Positions 6,128-13,074 of a DNA stretch of 31,199 nucleotides are shown here, piece by piece. The stretch spans positions 1-31,199 of the forward strand of contig CAMQHT010000027.1 of assembly GCA_947001705.1 (NCBI GenBank). The letters are read 5' to 3'. A program made the translations under genes and the position numbers. The first letter of the stretch is position 1, and each line of letters starts with the position of its first letter. Under the pieces are notes generated by a model, which saw nothing but the letters and a program-made list of their open reading frames with translations, was not told where the DNA came from and searched no databases. This DNA comes from an uncultured Collinsella sp. GTDB lineage: Bacteria; Actinomycetota; Coriobacteriia; Coriobacteriales; Coriobacteriaceae.

Positions 6128-6448
6128 TCATCGCTCCCAGGTGAAGGCGGCCTTGGCCGCGTTGAACGTCAGGGTGGCCTCGCTGCCCACGATCACCTCG
6201 AGCACGTCGAAGCTGATGGCCTCGACCTCGGGATGGTCGGCGGCGAAGCACATGGCCACGCGCTGCAGGCGCTTCTTGTTGACCTTCGGCGCGGCGTCGT
6301 TGCCGCGCGAGCGCTTCACCTTCGCCTCGACCAGGAGCGCTTGGCCGTTGGTGACCGTGTAGACGCACTGGCCCTCGGGGCAACCGTAGCCGGTGGCCCC
6401 CGGGATGTAGACCTCGAGCGCGAGGTCGAGAATCGAATACTGCTCCAT
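6128..6448 (-). CDS. Phage hypothetical protein, 106 aa (possible nuclease-like fold)
   Basis: The 106-residue protein has V-E-A-K-V-K near residue 42, followed by K-K-R-L-Q-R-V, and a mixed alpha/beta pattern. An E-x-K after a hydrophobic strand is seen in PD-(D/E)xK nucleases, but the required upstream Asp is not clear, so this is only a hint. ATG 6448 is chosen since AAGGAG lies five bases upstream; the GTG two codons earlier would be too close. It sits between ssb and the replication initiator, so a role in DNA metabolism is likely. Confidence 0.6.
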   Translation of the reverse strand: MEQYSILDLALEVYIPGATGYGCPEGQCVYTVTNGQALLVEAKVKRSRGNDAAPKVNKKRLQRVAMCFAADHPEVEAISFDVLEVIVGSEATLTFNAAKAAFTWER

Positions 6449-6457
6449 CTTCACTCC

Positions 6458-6835
6458 TTAGAACGGGCAATCGTCGTCGTAGACCTCGTCGGGCACGTCG
6501 TCGCGCTTGGCACCGCCGGAGAACGTGACGTTGTCCGCGATCACCTCGAGGCGGCTGTACTTCTGGCCGTCCTTCTCCCACTTGCTCTGGCGCAGCCTGC
6601 CTTGGACGCACACGTGCGTGCCCTTGGACAGGTAGCGGTTGAGTGCCTCGGCGCGCTTGCCGAAAACGGTGACGTCGACCCAGTTGGGCACGTCCTGCCA
6701 CTCGTCGCCGACCTTGCGGCGCTCGTTGACGCACACCGAGAACCGGAGCACCTGCGTGCCCGTCTGCGTGGCCCGCAGCTCGGGGTCGCGCCCGAGGTTG
6801 CCGCTGATAGCGACCGTGTTGATTCCGCTGCTCAC
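6458..6835 (-). CDS. ssb: Phage single-stranded DNA-binding protein
   Basis: The 125-residue protein is a clear OB-fold SSB: I-N-T-V-A-I-S-G-N-L-G-R-D-P-E-L-R at the N-terminus, W-x-D-V-x-x-F-G-K-R-A-E near 55, and the G-x-H-V-x-V-x-G-R-L-R-Q-x-x-W strand near 75-90. It ends with an acidic tip, D-D-D-C-P-F, the tail through which SSB recruits partner proteins (cellular tails usually end DDDIPF). It is shorter than cellular SSB because the disordered linker is almost absent. The start is GTG at 6835, overlapping the TAG of the ERF gene. It coats ssDNA for replication and ERF annealing. Confidence 0.95.
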   Translation of the reverse strand: MSSGINTVAISGNLGRDPELRATQTGTQVLRFSVCVNERRKVGDEWQDVPNWVDVTVFGKRAEALNRYLSKGTHVCVQGRLRQSKWEKDGQKYSRLEVIADNVTFSGGAKRDDVPDEVYDDDCPF

Positions 6836-7506
6836 TAGTCGATCTCCTTACTGTCCCTGGCCATCTGGGCCAGATGCTTGCCAAGCTCCTCGAGCTGCCT
6901 GTCGGTGAGCTTGGTCGTGTCGTCGGTGCCGAAGTTGGCCTCCTCGTACGCGCGGAGGCCCTCCTCCTTGACGCCGTTCTGCATGCACTCGGCCTTGAGC
7001 TTCGCTATCTTGGCGAGCATCACCTTGCGCTTGCTCGGGCACGGCTTCGTCGGGGCCTTCTCCTTCGTCTCCTTGGGGCCTGTATCGCCGTCGGTGTCCT
7101 CCTCGCCCACGAGGCCGAAGGCCATGAGCGCGGAGTACCGGCGGGCGTAGGTCTCGCGCTTGCCGAACTCCTGCGGGTCGCTGGCGTACTCGTAGGGCTT
7201 CACGTCGAGCACGCGCTCCTCGTCCCCGTAGGCCACGATGGTGTTCAGGAGCATGCCCGCGCCGTTGGCGGCGACCTCGGAGCGCTGGTAGAAGAAGATT
7301 CCGCGCTTGTTCAGCGGCGGCCTGATGATGTTCAGGACCAAGTCCAGCGGGGAGTACGAGTAGGTCTGGTATCCCTTCTGGCCCGTCTTGCTCTTTGGCG
7401 GGTTGACCATCTCGGCCTGCGCCTCCGCGAGCAGCTGGGTGAACAGCGCTGACGGGTCGAACGTATCCGGTTTCACCGTCTGGACCATGGTCATCTCCTC
7501 GGCCAT
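6835..7506 (-). CDS. ERF-family single-strand annealing recombinase
   Basis: The 223-residue protein carries the ERF core at about residues 10-130: L-F-x-x-L-L-A-E-A-Q, Y-x-T-Y-S-Y-S-P-L-D-L-V-L-N, and K-R-G-I-F-F-Y-Q. It then has a conserved aromatic/charged strand ending with R-R-Y-S-A-L-M-A-F-G-L-V-G-E-E-D-T-D-G-D, the typical ERF signature. ERF proteins pair complementary single strands during phage recombination and circularisation. The ATG at 7506 overlaps the upstream TGA; an internal ATG at 7488 has a better spaced GAGGAG, so the true start could be six codons later. SSB follows immediately. Confidence 0.88.
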   Translation of the reverse strand: MAEEMTMVQTVKPDTFDPSALFTQLLAEAQAEMVNPPKSKTGQKGYQTYSYSPLDLVLNIIRPPLNKRGIFFYQRSEVAANGAGMLLNTIVAYGDEERVLDVKPYEYASDPQEFGKRETYARRYSALMAFGLVGEEDTDGDTGPKETKEKAPTKPCPSKRKVMLAKIAKLKAECMQNGVKEEGLRAYEEANFGTDDTTKLTDRQLEELGKHLAQMARDSKEID

Positions 7507-7988
7507 CACAGCTCACCGTCCCCGAGCAGGGCGGCCGCGCTCATTCCCTCGACGCGCGGGCCGAGCGCCTGCATGACGTCCTCGGGGGCGCAGCCGCGCA
7601 CCGCTGCGGTCTTGGGCGACTTGGGGCACCACATGGCCCAGTCGACCATCTCGCCCGTGTCGGTGCACACGACCTTGTCACCGGCCTTGGCGAAGTGGGC
7701 CTCCCAGCCCTTCTTGGGCACGATGTCCACCATGCCGATGGAGTCGAGGAAGGCAACGGCCTCGTCCATGCGCTCCTTGAGGATTACCGGGGCCGCCTTG
7801 CTGTAGCTGATGCCGATCTCGCCGACCTTCTCCTCGCCGACGATGATGGCGCGGCGGTCTGTGTGGGTCTCGGCGAAGCCCTCCATGATCTCCTGCCGCG
7901 CGATGGCCTTGGCCTCCTTGAGCGCGGGCTCAATCTGCTTCTGCATGGCCGTGAGCACGGCCAGCCTCTCGTCCTGCGTGTACTCCAT
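7506..7988 (-). CDS. Phage hypothetical protein, 160 aa, recombination-region
   Basis: The 160-residue soluble protein begins MEYTQDERLAVLTAMQKQIE with a long helix, and contains a conserved-looking middle segment (G-I-S-Y-S-K-A-A-P-V-I). The C-terminus includes V-R-G-C-A-P-E-D-V-M. Genes of this type commonly precede recombination proteins in phages of Gram-positive hosts, but I cannot name the family. Its stop overlaps the ERF start, so the two are probably translated together. Confidence 0.6.
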   Translation of the reverse strand: MEYTQDERLAVLTAMQKQIEPALKEAKAIARQEIMEGFAETHTDRRAIIVGEEKVGEIGISYSKAAPVILKERMDEAVAFLDSIGMVDIVPKKGWEAHFAKAGDKVVCTDTGEMVDWAMWCPKSPKTAAVRGCAPEDVMQALGPRVEGMSAAALLGDGEL

Positions 7989-8284
7989 TACTCACCGTCT
8001 CCAATCATTCGCGCCTCGTCCGTGATGACCTCGTATACCTCTCCCGTCTCCGCGTCCACGTTCGCCGGTCGGTCGAACGGGAGCGGCTCGCCCTCGTCCT
8101 CCTCGTCGTAGTCGAGCGGCAGCTCGTCCTGGATGTCGGCCACCGTCAGGACGACGGGCTTGCCGGAGAGCTTGAGGATGGGGAAGGCGTTGGCGTCGCT
8201 CGTCAGAATCTCGAGCTGCAGCACGGCCGTGCCGCCCTTGACCGTCGCCTGCTTGAAGTTGGCCCTGATCTCCATGGGTTCCAT
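7988..8284 (-). CDS. Acidic phage protein, 98 aa
   Basis: The N-terminal 50 residues form beta strands (M-E-I-R-A-N-F-K-Q-A-T, T-A-V-L-Q-L-E-I-L), followed by an acidic stretch (D-Y-D-E-E-D-E-G-E) and a conserved-looking F-D-R-P-A-N-V-D tail. AGGAGG lies before ATG 8284. Proteins like this lie beside phage recombinases, but the family is not identified. Stop TAA overlaps the next ATG. Confidence 0.6.
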   Translation of the reverse strand: MEPMEIRANFKQATVKGGTAVLQLEILTSDANAFPILKLSGKPVVLTVADIQDELPLDYDEEDEGEPLPFDRPANVDAETGEVYEVITDEARMIGDGE

Positions 8285-8293
8285 GCGCGCCTC

Positions 8294-8614
8294 CTATTTG
8301 ATGCCGAAGATGGCGGCCATGAACTCGCGGCACATCTCGCGCTCGTTCTCCTTGGTGACCGGTGCGAGCACCTTGGCGACGAACTCGCGGCTCTCTGCCA
8401 CGTCCTTCTCGTCGAGCTTCGCGAGCCCGGCCTCGCACAGCGCGATCATCATGTGGTAGGCGTTGGCGCTCTTCACGCCGCAGGTGTGGTCGGGGTGGGC
8501 CGCATCGAACATGAGGTTGGCCGCGATGCAGGTGGCGTGATCGAGCACCTTCTTGTGGAGGTGGTCCGCCGGGAGTTCCTCGAAGAGGTTGCCGTCGAAG
8601 TGCTTGTCGTTCAT
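8294..8614 (-). CDS. Phage hypothetical protein, 106 aa
   Basis: A helical soluble protein starting MNDKHFDGNLFEEL. It shows D-H-A-T-C-I-A-A-N-L-M-F-D-A-A-H-P-D-H and a C-terminal helix pair. The conserved His/Cys could bind metal, but no family is recognised. It starts at ATG 8614 overlapping the RusA stop as ATGA. Confidence 0.6.
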   Translation of the reverse strand: MNDKHFDGNLFEELPADHLHKKVLDHATCIAANLMFDAAHPDHTCGVKSANAYHMMIALCEAGLAKLDEKDVAESREFVAKVLAPVTKENEREMCREFMAAIFGIK

Positions 8615-9042
8615 TTCTTTTTCTCCTTTACGTATTCCTCGGTGAAGTGGGTGATGCACACCTTTGCCAGCGGCGGCGTGCCGTATGGCGTGCGGCATCC
8701 CTTCTGGACGCCACCCATCACAACGTGGGCGTCGTCCGTGTACGCGACGCCGTTGAGCGCGTCGCATATGAGCTTGCCGATGTTGTCCCAGTCGGGCTTG
8801 CCGAGGTCGGCGCGGCCCGCCCAGTACTTCGGGTTGCTCTTGGCCAGTGGCCTGAAGGTCTCGATGGCGACGGTCACGATTCCGTCGAAGTCCCCGTGGT
8901 CCTCGTGCTCGGCCCTGTAGGCCTTGCGTACGGCCTCCTCGGCGAGCCTCGTCTGCTTCGGGGTGTAGTTGCGCCCGGTTCGCGGGTCGGTCCGGTGGCG
9001 CTCCTTGCCCACGATCTTCTCCAGCTCGAGCTGGAAGGTCAT
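8611..9042 (-). CDS. rusA: RusA-family Holliday junction resolvase
   Basis: The 143-residue protein shows the RusA fold: an N-terminal strand (M-T-F-Q-L-E-L), Y-T-P-K-Q-T near 26-31, then the catalytic G-K-P-D-W-D-N (D84, D86) and the second acidic site D-D-A-H-V (D103/D104). RusA enzymes cut four-way junctions made in recombination and replication; here it would work with ERF and SSB. ATG 9042 is preferred because AAGGAG lies six bases upstream; an ATG at 9072 overlaps the preceding stop but lacks a ribosome site. Confidence 0.9.
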   Translation of the reverse strand: MTFQLELEKIVGKERHRTDPRTGRNYTPKQTRLAEEAVRKAYRAEHEDHGDFDGIVTVAIETFRPLAKSNPKYWAGRADLGKPDWDNIGKLICDALNGVAYTDDAHVVMGGVQKGCRTPYGTPPLAKVCITHFTEEYVKEKKK

Positions 9043-9068
9043 GGAGCGCTCCTTGTGCCTGACCCAGC

Positions 9069-9404
9069 TCATGCCGTGAACCCGTCGGACTGGCTGCGGT
9101 GCTTGTTGAAGGCGTTCTTGAGGCTGGGGTAGCGCGCCTCCATGATTCGGGCGAATGACGGAGCGAGGCCGTTGCGCACGCCCACGTGCAGCTCGTTGCG
9201 GACCATGTTGACGAGGTAGTTGGCGCTCACGTATCCCTTCTTGGAGAGCCTCACGGCGTTCTCGACCATGTAGTTCCATGCGCCGGGGTCCTCGTCAATC
9301 CAGCGGCGCGCGTCCTCCGCGTCAGCCTCGCCCTTGGCCCCGAGGCCGAATATCTCGAGCTGGCCGCTCTGTGGCTTGGGGTTGTACCGCTCGTCGTTAC
9401 GCAT
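9069..9404 (-). CDS. Phage hypothetical protein, 111 aa
   Basis: The protein has Q-L-E-I-F-G-L-G near the N-terminus, an acidic helix with W-I-D-E-D-P-G-A-W, and a basic C-terminal domain (N-Y-L-V-N-M-V-R-N-E-L-H-V-G). The last part looks like a small DNA- or protein-binding helical bundle. It often accompanies RusA in related prophages as far as I can recall, but no family name is certain. It overlaps the upstream gene by 8 bases. Confidence 0.6.
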   Translation of the reverse strand: MRNDERYNPKPQSGQLEIFGLGAKGEADAEDARRWIDEDPGAWNYMVENAVRLSKKGYVSANYLVNMVRNELHVGVRNGLAPSFARIMEARYPSLKNAFNKHRSQSDGFTA

Positions 9405-9678
9405 GCACGCCCACCGCCTCGTATGCGGCCCGGGCGCTGTGCACCGCGCCGTCCATTGTCGGGATAATCCAGAGCCACAGCAGCGCGCACATGGCGAGCG
9501 CCGTCACGGTGATGCCGACCAGAAGCCCGGCCCTGAAGGCGTCCCTCTGCCTGTCGGCCCGCTCCTGCGCTGGCAGGCGGTAGCCCTCGCGTGCTACGAT
9601 GCGGGGAGTCCTGTTGGACGTGCGGGCGCTCTTGGTGTGGTTGCTGGGGGTGCCCGCGTATCTGTTTTGGGGTGTCAT
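9397..9678 (-). CDS. Phage single-pass membrane protein, 93 aa
   Basis: A basic, disordered N-terminal half (rich in Arg, Thr, Asn, Pro) is followed by one transmembrane helix at about residues 52-72 (G-L-L-V-G-I-T-V-T-A-L-A-M-C-A-L-L-W) and a short C-terminal tail. The positive-inside rule places the N-terminus in the cytoplasm. It starts at ATG 9678, overlapping the upstream stop as ATGA. Function unknown. Confidence 0.6.
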   Translation of the reverse strand: MTPQNRYAGTPSNHTKSARTSNRTPRIVAREGYRLPAQERADRQRDAFRAGLLVGITVTALAMCALLWLWIIPTMDGAVHSARAAYEAVGVHA

Positions 9679-10067
9679 TCTTCCTCCGTTCCTTGGTTGT
9701 CGCTTCTCGAAAACTTCTCGTCGATTTGACGTTTTGCGCGGTATTTGCGGCTGTAGAGCCGCTGCCGCTCCTTGTTCACGCGGTCCTCCCTCTTCACCTC
9801 CTCCTCCATCGCCCGCACCTGCTCGGCGATCTCGGAGGCGCGCTGCTCCCTTGTGCAGGAGACGCACCACCCGGTCCGGCTAGACAGCGGCTTGAAGGTC
9901 TGCCGCCCGCAACGCGGGCATATCCAGCGCCTGCGGAGTGAGAGTCCGTATTTGGACGCTTGGACCTCCACCGCCCTCACCGTCTTGCCGAGGGCCTCGG
10001 CTATGGCCACGGCCCCGTCCCCGGCGTGCTCCTCGAGGTAGCGGACTTCGCTGCTCGTCCACGTCAT
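9675..10067 (-). CDS. Phage HTH/zinc-ribbon regulator-like protein, 130 aa
   Basis: The N-terminal 45 residues resemble a SANT/HTH module: W-T-S-S-E-V-R-Y-L-E-E-H, then A-I-A-E-A-L-G-K-T-V-R-A-V-E-V-Q-A-S-K-Y-G-L. A zinc ribbon follows (C-P-R-C-G at about 50-54, C-V-S-C near 68-71), then a charged helix rich in Arg/Lys/Glu. Small proteins with this HTH form act as phage early regulators. The start ATG at 10067 overlaps the TAA of the 26-aa gene (TAATG). Confidence 0.7.
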   Translation of the reverse strand: MTWTSSEVRYLEEHAGDGAVAIAEALGKTVRAVEVQASKYGLSLRRRWICPRCGRQTFKPLSSRTGWCVSCTREQRASEIAEQVRAMEEEVKREDRVNKERQRLYSRKYRAKRQIDEKFSRSDNQGTEEE

Positions 10068-10147
10068 TACGCCCGGCGTCCCTTCCAGGACTTGAAGTGG
10101 CGCTGCAACTTCCGGCGCATGATGTCGAGCCTCTGGTTACGGGGCAT
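10067..10147 (-). CDS. Basic phage micropeptide, 26 aa
   Basis: The frame between two coupled overlaps (TAATG at both ends) encodes 26 residues beginning MPRNQRLDIMRRKLQRHF, rich in Arg/Lys. It exactly fills the space between the Cro-like gene and the HTH/zinc gene, so translation is plausible. It may be a functional peptide or only a coupling leader. Confidence 0.4.
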   Translation of the reverse strand: MPRNQRLDIMRRKLQRHFKSWKGRRA

Positions 10148-10368
10148 TACGCCACCGCCTTCTTGATAAGGCGCTCGTTCGAGCGAGCCATGAGGTAGTC
10201 GAGGCTGCAGTCGAAGATGTCGGCCATCGAGATGAGCAACGTGCTCTTGATGGGCGTACGACCGGCCTCCCAGTCCTTCACCGAGTCGCGGGAAACCTCG
10301 AGCTCGTCGGCAAGGTCCTGCTGGGACATGCCCAAGCGGACTCGCTCCGATGCGATGTTGTTCTTCAT
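10147..10368 (-). CDS. Cro-like XRE regulator
   Basis: The 73-residue protein is a single XRE-type HTH: R-V-R-L-G-M-S-Q-Q-D-L-A-D-E-L-E-V-S-R-D-S-V-K-D-W-E-A-G spans helices 1-4 with recognition helix around S-R-D-S-V-K. It is the first gene of the leftward early operon, divergent from the CI-like gene, which is the position of Cro. AAGGAG precedes ATG 10368. It presumably binds the operators at 10,393-10,478 and lowers repressor synthesis during lytic growth. Confidence 0.85.
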   Translation of the reverse strand: MKNNIASERVRLGMSQQDLADELEVSRDSVKDWEAGRTPIKSTLLISMADIFDCSLDYLMARSNERLIKKAVA

Positions 10369-10392
10369 CCTTGTCTCCTTTCTGATTAAGCG

Positions 10393-10478
10393 CCCGTTTT
10401 GGGTACCTCATGAGGGAACTATACCCCCATTATGGGGATGTAGCAAGAAGATATATTGATAAAAGTCCCCATTTTGGG
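10393..10478. promoter_or_regulatory. Three operator copies in the prophage genetic switch
   Basis: An 11-base partly palindromic motif, CCC(A/G)TT(T/A)TGGG, occurs three times: CCCGTTTTGGG at 10393-10403, CCCATTATGGG at 10426-10436 and CCCATTTTGGG at 10468-10478. Centres are 33 and 42 bases apart, close to three and four helical turns. Copies 2 and 3 lie between the -35 and -10 boxes of the leftward and rightward promoters. They are the likely binding sites of the CI-like and Cro-like proteins. Confidence 0.8.
10418..10446 (-). promoter_or_regulatory. Leftward early promoter of the prophage switch
   Basis: On the minus strand TTGCTA (10446-10441) and TATAGT (10423-10418) are separated by exactly 17 bases. 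The spacer is filled by operator copy 2. This is a near-consensus sigma-70 type promoter that would start transcription of the early operon, about 40 bases before the Cro-like ATG at 10368. Confidence 0.75.
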
Positions 10479-10484
10479 TATCTT
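10456..10484 (+). promoter_or_regulatory. Rightward repressor promoter
   Basis: TTGATA (10456-10461) and TATCTT (10479-10484) are 17 bases apart; operator copy 3 occupies the spacer's end. The promoter would transcribe the CI-like gene (ATG 10512) and, with no terminator between, the lipoprotein gene behind it. Confidence 0.7.
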
Positions 10485-10511
10485 CGTGCTAAGGCAGAAA
10501 GGAGCGCGACC

Positions 10512-10832
10512 ATGGAACTCAAGCTATACAGGCGCATGAACGGCCTCACCCAGGAGCAGGTAGCCGACTACCTCGGTATCCCGAAAAAGACGTACCAGAA
10601 CTACGAGCGCGAGGTCCGCGACCCTGACTCGGACGTTCTCTGTGCTTTGGCTGACCGCTATGGAATCACGCTCGACGAGCTGGTCGGGCGGAATGACGAC
10701 GGTCCCGACCTTGCGCTCATCTCCAATGACGAGCGTGACCTCATTGGCACATATCGAGGGCTAACCGCGCCCTATAAGAAGGTTCTATTGGTGACCGCCC
10801 ACGAACTGCGGGCGGCACAAGGGAAGGAGTAA
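10512..10832 (+). CDS. CI-like XRE repressor (short)
   Basis: The 106-residue protein starts MELKLYRRMNGLTQEQVADY and has a complete XRE HTH in residues 3-58 (Q-E-Q-V-A-D-Y-L-G-I-P-K-K-T-Y-Q-N-Y-E-R-E). A short helical C-terminal part (about 65-106) lacks the LexA/S24 self-cleavage domain, so induction by RecA cleavage is not expected from sequence. AAAGGAG lies before ATG 10512; an upstream in-frame ATG has no ribosome site and lies in the promoter. Divergence from a Cro-like gene and the operators support the repressor role. Confidence 0.82.
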   Translation: MELKLYRRMNGLTQEQVADYLGIPKKTYQNYEREVRDPDSDVLCALADRYGITLDELVGRNDDGPDLALISNDERDLIGTYRGLTAPYKKVLLVTAHELRAAQGKE

Positions 10833-10835
10833 GAG

Positions 10836-11543
10836 ATGATCACACGCAGGACGTTCCTGGCCGCCATGGCCACGGCCTCGCTCATCCCGTTGGCGGGGTG
10901 CTCGAGCGGGCAGCAGCCCGGTTCCGGGCAGCAGTCCTCCGGAGAGTCGAAGGAGGTCGAGGCGAAAAACGGCCCCGAGCCGCTGGAGATAACGGAGTCC
11001 GGCTGGTCAGTGGTCGGCGACGGGTGGGTCTATTACGGCTTCGCGCTGAAGAACCCCAACAAGGACGTCGAGGCCCAGATGCCTACGGTGACGATAACGG
11101 GCAAGGCCGAGGACGGCTCCATCGTCTTCTCCGACAAGCAGACCCTGTTCGTCGTCCTCCCCGGTGAGACCGTACACTACGGTTTCCAGGCGGGAAACGG
11201 CACCGCCCCCGCAACGGTCGAGTTTAAGGCGAATGAGCCGAGCTGGGTAGACAGCCAGACGCTGGACGAAGACGTCTTTACCGTATCGAACACGGCAGAG
11301 GTGCCTGACTCGTACGGCGGCGTATCGTACACAGGCGAGTTGACCGCCAACTACGATCTGGACAAGAAGCAGTACAGCCAGGTCGCCGTCTCCGTGATTG
11401 CTCGCGACGCCTCCGGGGCCATCAACTACGGAAACACGACGTTCGTCGATACCCCGTCCAAGGGCGAGTCCGAGCCGTTCGAGATTTCCTGCTTCAACAT
11501 GCCCGAGCACTCCTCGTTCGAGGTATACGCCCAGGTCTGGTAG
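10836..11543 (+). CDS. Prophage lipoprotein with Tat-type signal (likely lysogenic conversion)
   Basis: The 235-residue protein has a twin-arginine start (T-R-R-T-F-L, residues 3-8), a hydrophobic stretch and a lipobox L-A-G-C with acylated C22, then a Ser/Gly/Gln-rich tether. The mature part contains two beta-sandwich-like segments (W-V-Y-Y-G-F-A-L-K-N-P-N-K near 67 and again near 155-180), resembling FxLYD-type domains. Its ATG is 4 bases after the repressor stop, with GAAGGAG overlapping that stop, and a terminator follows. It is therefore probably expressed from the repressor promoter in lysogens and displayed on the cell surface. Superinfection exclusion is one possible role, not shown. 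Confidence 0.82.
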   Translation: MITRRTFLAAMATASLIPLAGCSSGQQPGSGQQSSGESKEVEAKNGPEPLEITESGWSVVGDGWVYYGFALKNPNKDVEAQMPTVTITGKAEDGSIVFSDKQTLFVVLPGETVHYGFQAGNGTAPATVEFKANEPSWVDSQTLDEDVFTVSNTAEVPDSYGGVSYTGELTANYDLDKKQYSQVAVSVIARDASGAINYGNTTFVDTPSKGESEPFEISCFNMPEHSSFEVYAQVW

Positions 11544-11553
11544 CGGCAAAGTG

Positions 11554-11595
11554 AAACCCCGCAGGTCGAAGCGCGCCAACGCTGCTGCGGGGTTT
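11554..11595 (+). terminator. Terminator after the lipoprotein gene
   Basis: An 11-base perfect inverted repeat, AAACCCCGCAG (11554-11564) with CTGCGGGGTTT (11585-11595), lies between the lipoprotein stop and the integrase start. The T run is short, so it may be a moderate terminator; the symmetrical A/T ends could let it work in both directions. Confidence 0.65.
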
Positions 11596-11631
11596 ACCAG
11601 ATAGCCGCCCGTTTGGAGGGCATCCTAGATT

Positions 11632-13074
11632 ATGCCAGAAGATATAAAGACCGCCGTCATATACGCCCGCTTCTCGTGCTCGAAGCAGCGCGAGGCCTCG
11701 ATTGACGACCAGCTGCGCGTCTGCCGCGATTGGTGCGCGCGCGAGGGCTACGCCATCGTCGGGGAGTACTCCGACTACGCCATGAGCGGCCGCAGCGACG
11801 ACCGCCCGCAGTTCCAGAAGATGATAGCGAACGCCGGGGAATCGGACATCGTGCTCGTGTACATGATGGACCGCTTCTCGCGCGACGAGTACGACGCGCC
11901 CGCGTACAAGCACGAGCTGCGCAGGAAGGGTGTCGAGGTCGTATCGGCCATGGAGGCCATGCCGGACGGCCCCGAGCGCATCCTGATCGAGAAGATTTAC
12001 GAGGGCCTCGCGGCCGTGGAATCGGTCAAGACCTCCATGAGGACGCGGCGAGGGATGGAGGGCAACGCCCTCAAGTGCAAGACCAACGGCGTGCGCGTCT
12101 ACGGTTACGGCCGCAACGAGGACGACGAGTACGTTGTGAACGAGGACGAGGCCGCTATAGTGCGCGAGGCGTTCCGGCGCTCATGCGACCACGAGCCGGT
12201 CGACTCCATCGCCAGCGACTTCGCGCGGCGCGGCGTGACCACGAGGACGGGTAGGCCGTGCGGCTACTCGATGGTGTACCAGATGCTCCACAACAGGAAG
12301 TACACGGGCTTCTATTCGTGGGGAGGCATAGAGGTGGACGGTGGCATGCCCCAGATTATCGACAAGGCGACCTTCGCGACGGCCCAGGAGGTGAAGCCGA
12401 AGAAGCGCCGGGCCTCGGAGGACTGGGGCACGTTCGCGCTGTCCGGCAGGGCGATCTGCTCGGAGTGCGGCCACAACATGGCCGGGACGTCGGGCCGTGG
12501 CAAGAAGAACGTCAAGTACGAGTATTACGGCTGCCGCTGCGGTGCCAAGCCCGTCCGGCGCGACTGGCTCGAGCACGAGCTGGCCGAAGCCATCAGGGGG
12601 ATGCTGCGCGACCGCGAGACGGCCCTCCGCATATCCCACATGCTCTGGGACGAACCGGAGCCGGAGATAGCCGACGCGCGCAGGCGGGCCATGGCGTCGA
12701 AGCGCAAGGCCGAAAACGGCCTCCAGAACATCATGGCCGCTATCGAGCAGGGCATCGTGATGCCCGAGTTCACCGACCGCATTGCCCAGCTTCAGGCCCA
12801 GAAGGCCCGCGCCGAGCGCGATCTGGCCTCCTATGACGAGGCGCGCATCGACCCCGAGGAGTTCGCGGACTTCCTCCAGTGCGGCGGCGGGATGGACGAC
12901 GCGGCCGTGCTCGATTCCTTTGTCTATCAGGTGATGGTGACGCCGGAGGAGTGTGTGGCCACGCTCTACTGCGACGACGAACGAAACGAACCCGCACGAC
13001 TTAGCATCGCACGGGTTCGCACATTTTCGGGTTGGTGCCCCCAGCGGGATTCGAACCCGCGATATCCACCTTGA
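11632..13074 (+). CDS. int: Large serine recombinase (prophage integrase)
   Basis: The 480-residue enzyme has the resolvase catalytic domain (Y-A-R-F-S with nucleophile S15, then D-R-F-S-R-D near 80-85), a recombinase domain (about 150-260, with R-R-G-V-x-T-R-T-G and M-L-x-N-R-K-Y-T-G), a zinc ribbon (C276-x2-C279 and C301-x-C303) and a coiled-coil region (about 345-405). It catalyses site-specific integration between attP and attB. The last 13 codons (W468-P480) and stop lie inside the antisense strand of tRNA-Glu, so the C-terminus depends on the junction. The start has a GGAGG 13 bases upstream, longer than usual. The spacing of the second zinc pair is unusual. Confidence 0.93.
   Translation: MPEDIKTAVIYARFSCSKQREASIDDQLRVCRDWCAREGYAIVGEYSDYAMSGRSDDRPQFQKMIANAGESDIVLVYMMDRFSRDEYDAPAYKHELRRKGVEVVSAMEAMPDGPERILIEKIYEGLAAVESVKTSMRTRRGMEGNALKCKTNGVRVYGYGRNEDDEYVVNEDEAAIVREAFRRSCDHEPVDSIASDFARRGVTTRTGRPCGYSMVYQMLHNRKYTGFYSWGGIEVDGGMPQIIDKATFATAQEVKPKKRRASEDWGTFALSGRAICSECGHNMAGTSGRGKKNVKYEYYGCRCGAKPVRRDWLEHELAEAIRGMLRDRETALRISHMLWDEPEPEIADARRRAMASKRKAENGLQNIMAAIEQGIVMPEFTDRIAQLQAQKARAERDLASYDEARIDPEEFADFLQCGGGMDDAAVLDSFVYQVMVTPEECVATLYCDDERNEPARLSIARVRTFSGWCPQRDSNPRYPP
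13033..13074. other. Probable prophage attachment junction in tRNA-Glu
   Basis: The integrase frame continues without a break into the 3' half of an intact tRNA-Glu gene and stops in its anticodon arm. Phage sequence lies on the tRNA 3' side, host sequence on the other. This is the pattern left by integration into the 3' end of a tRNA gene. The partner site is outside the window, so the core is not resolved. Confidence 0.55.

Larger units (their letters stand above)
1..13033. mobile_element. Prophage, early and integration half (left part outside window)
   Basis: The segment holds a continuous phage early operon (helicase loader, SSB, ERF annealing protein, RusA, HNH proteins), a divergent Cro/CI-type switch and a serine integrase that runs into a tRNA-Glu gene. 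No capsid, tail, terminase or lysis genes are present, so they should lie left of position 1. The right boundary is inferred to be within the tRNA-Glu gene near 13,033-13,074. The left att site is not in view, so the exact core cannot be defined. Gene order is that of temperate siphophages of Gram-positive hosts. Confidence 0.9.

Noticed and set aside
13020..13074. True C-terminal domain 'GWCPQRDSNPRYPP' of the integrase
   Set aside because: These residues are the antisense reading of the tRNA 3' half, so they should not be read as a functional motif of the family.
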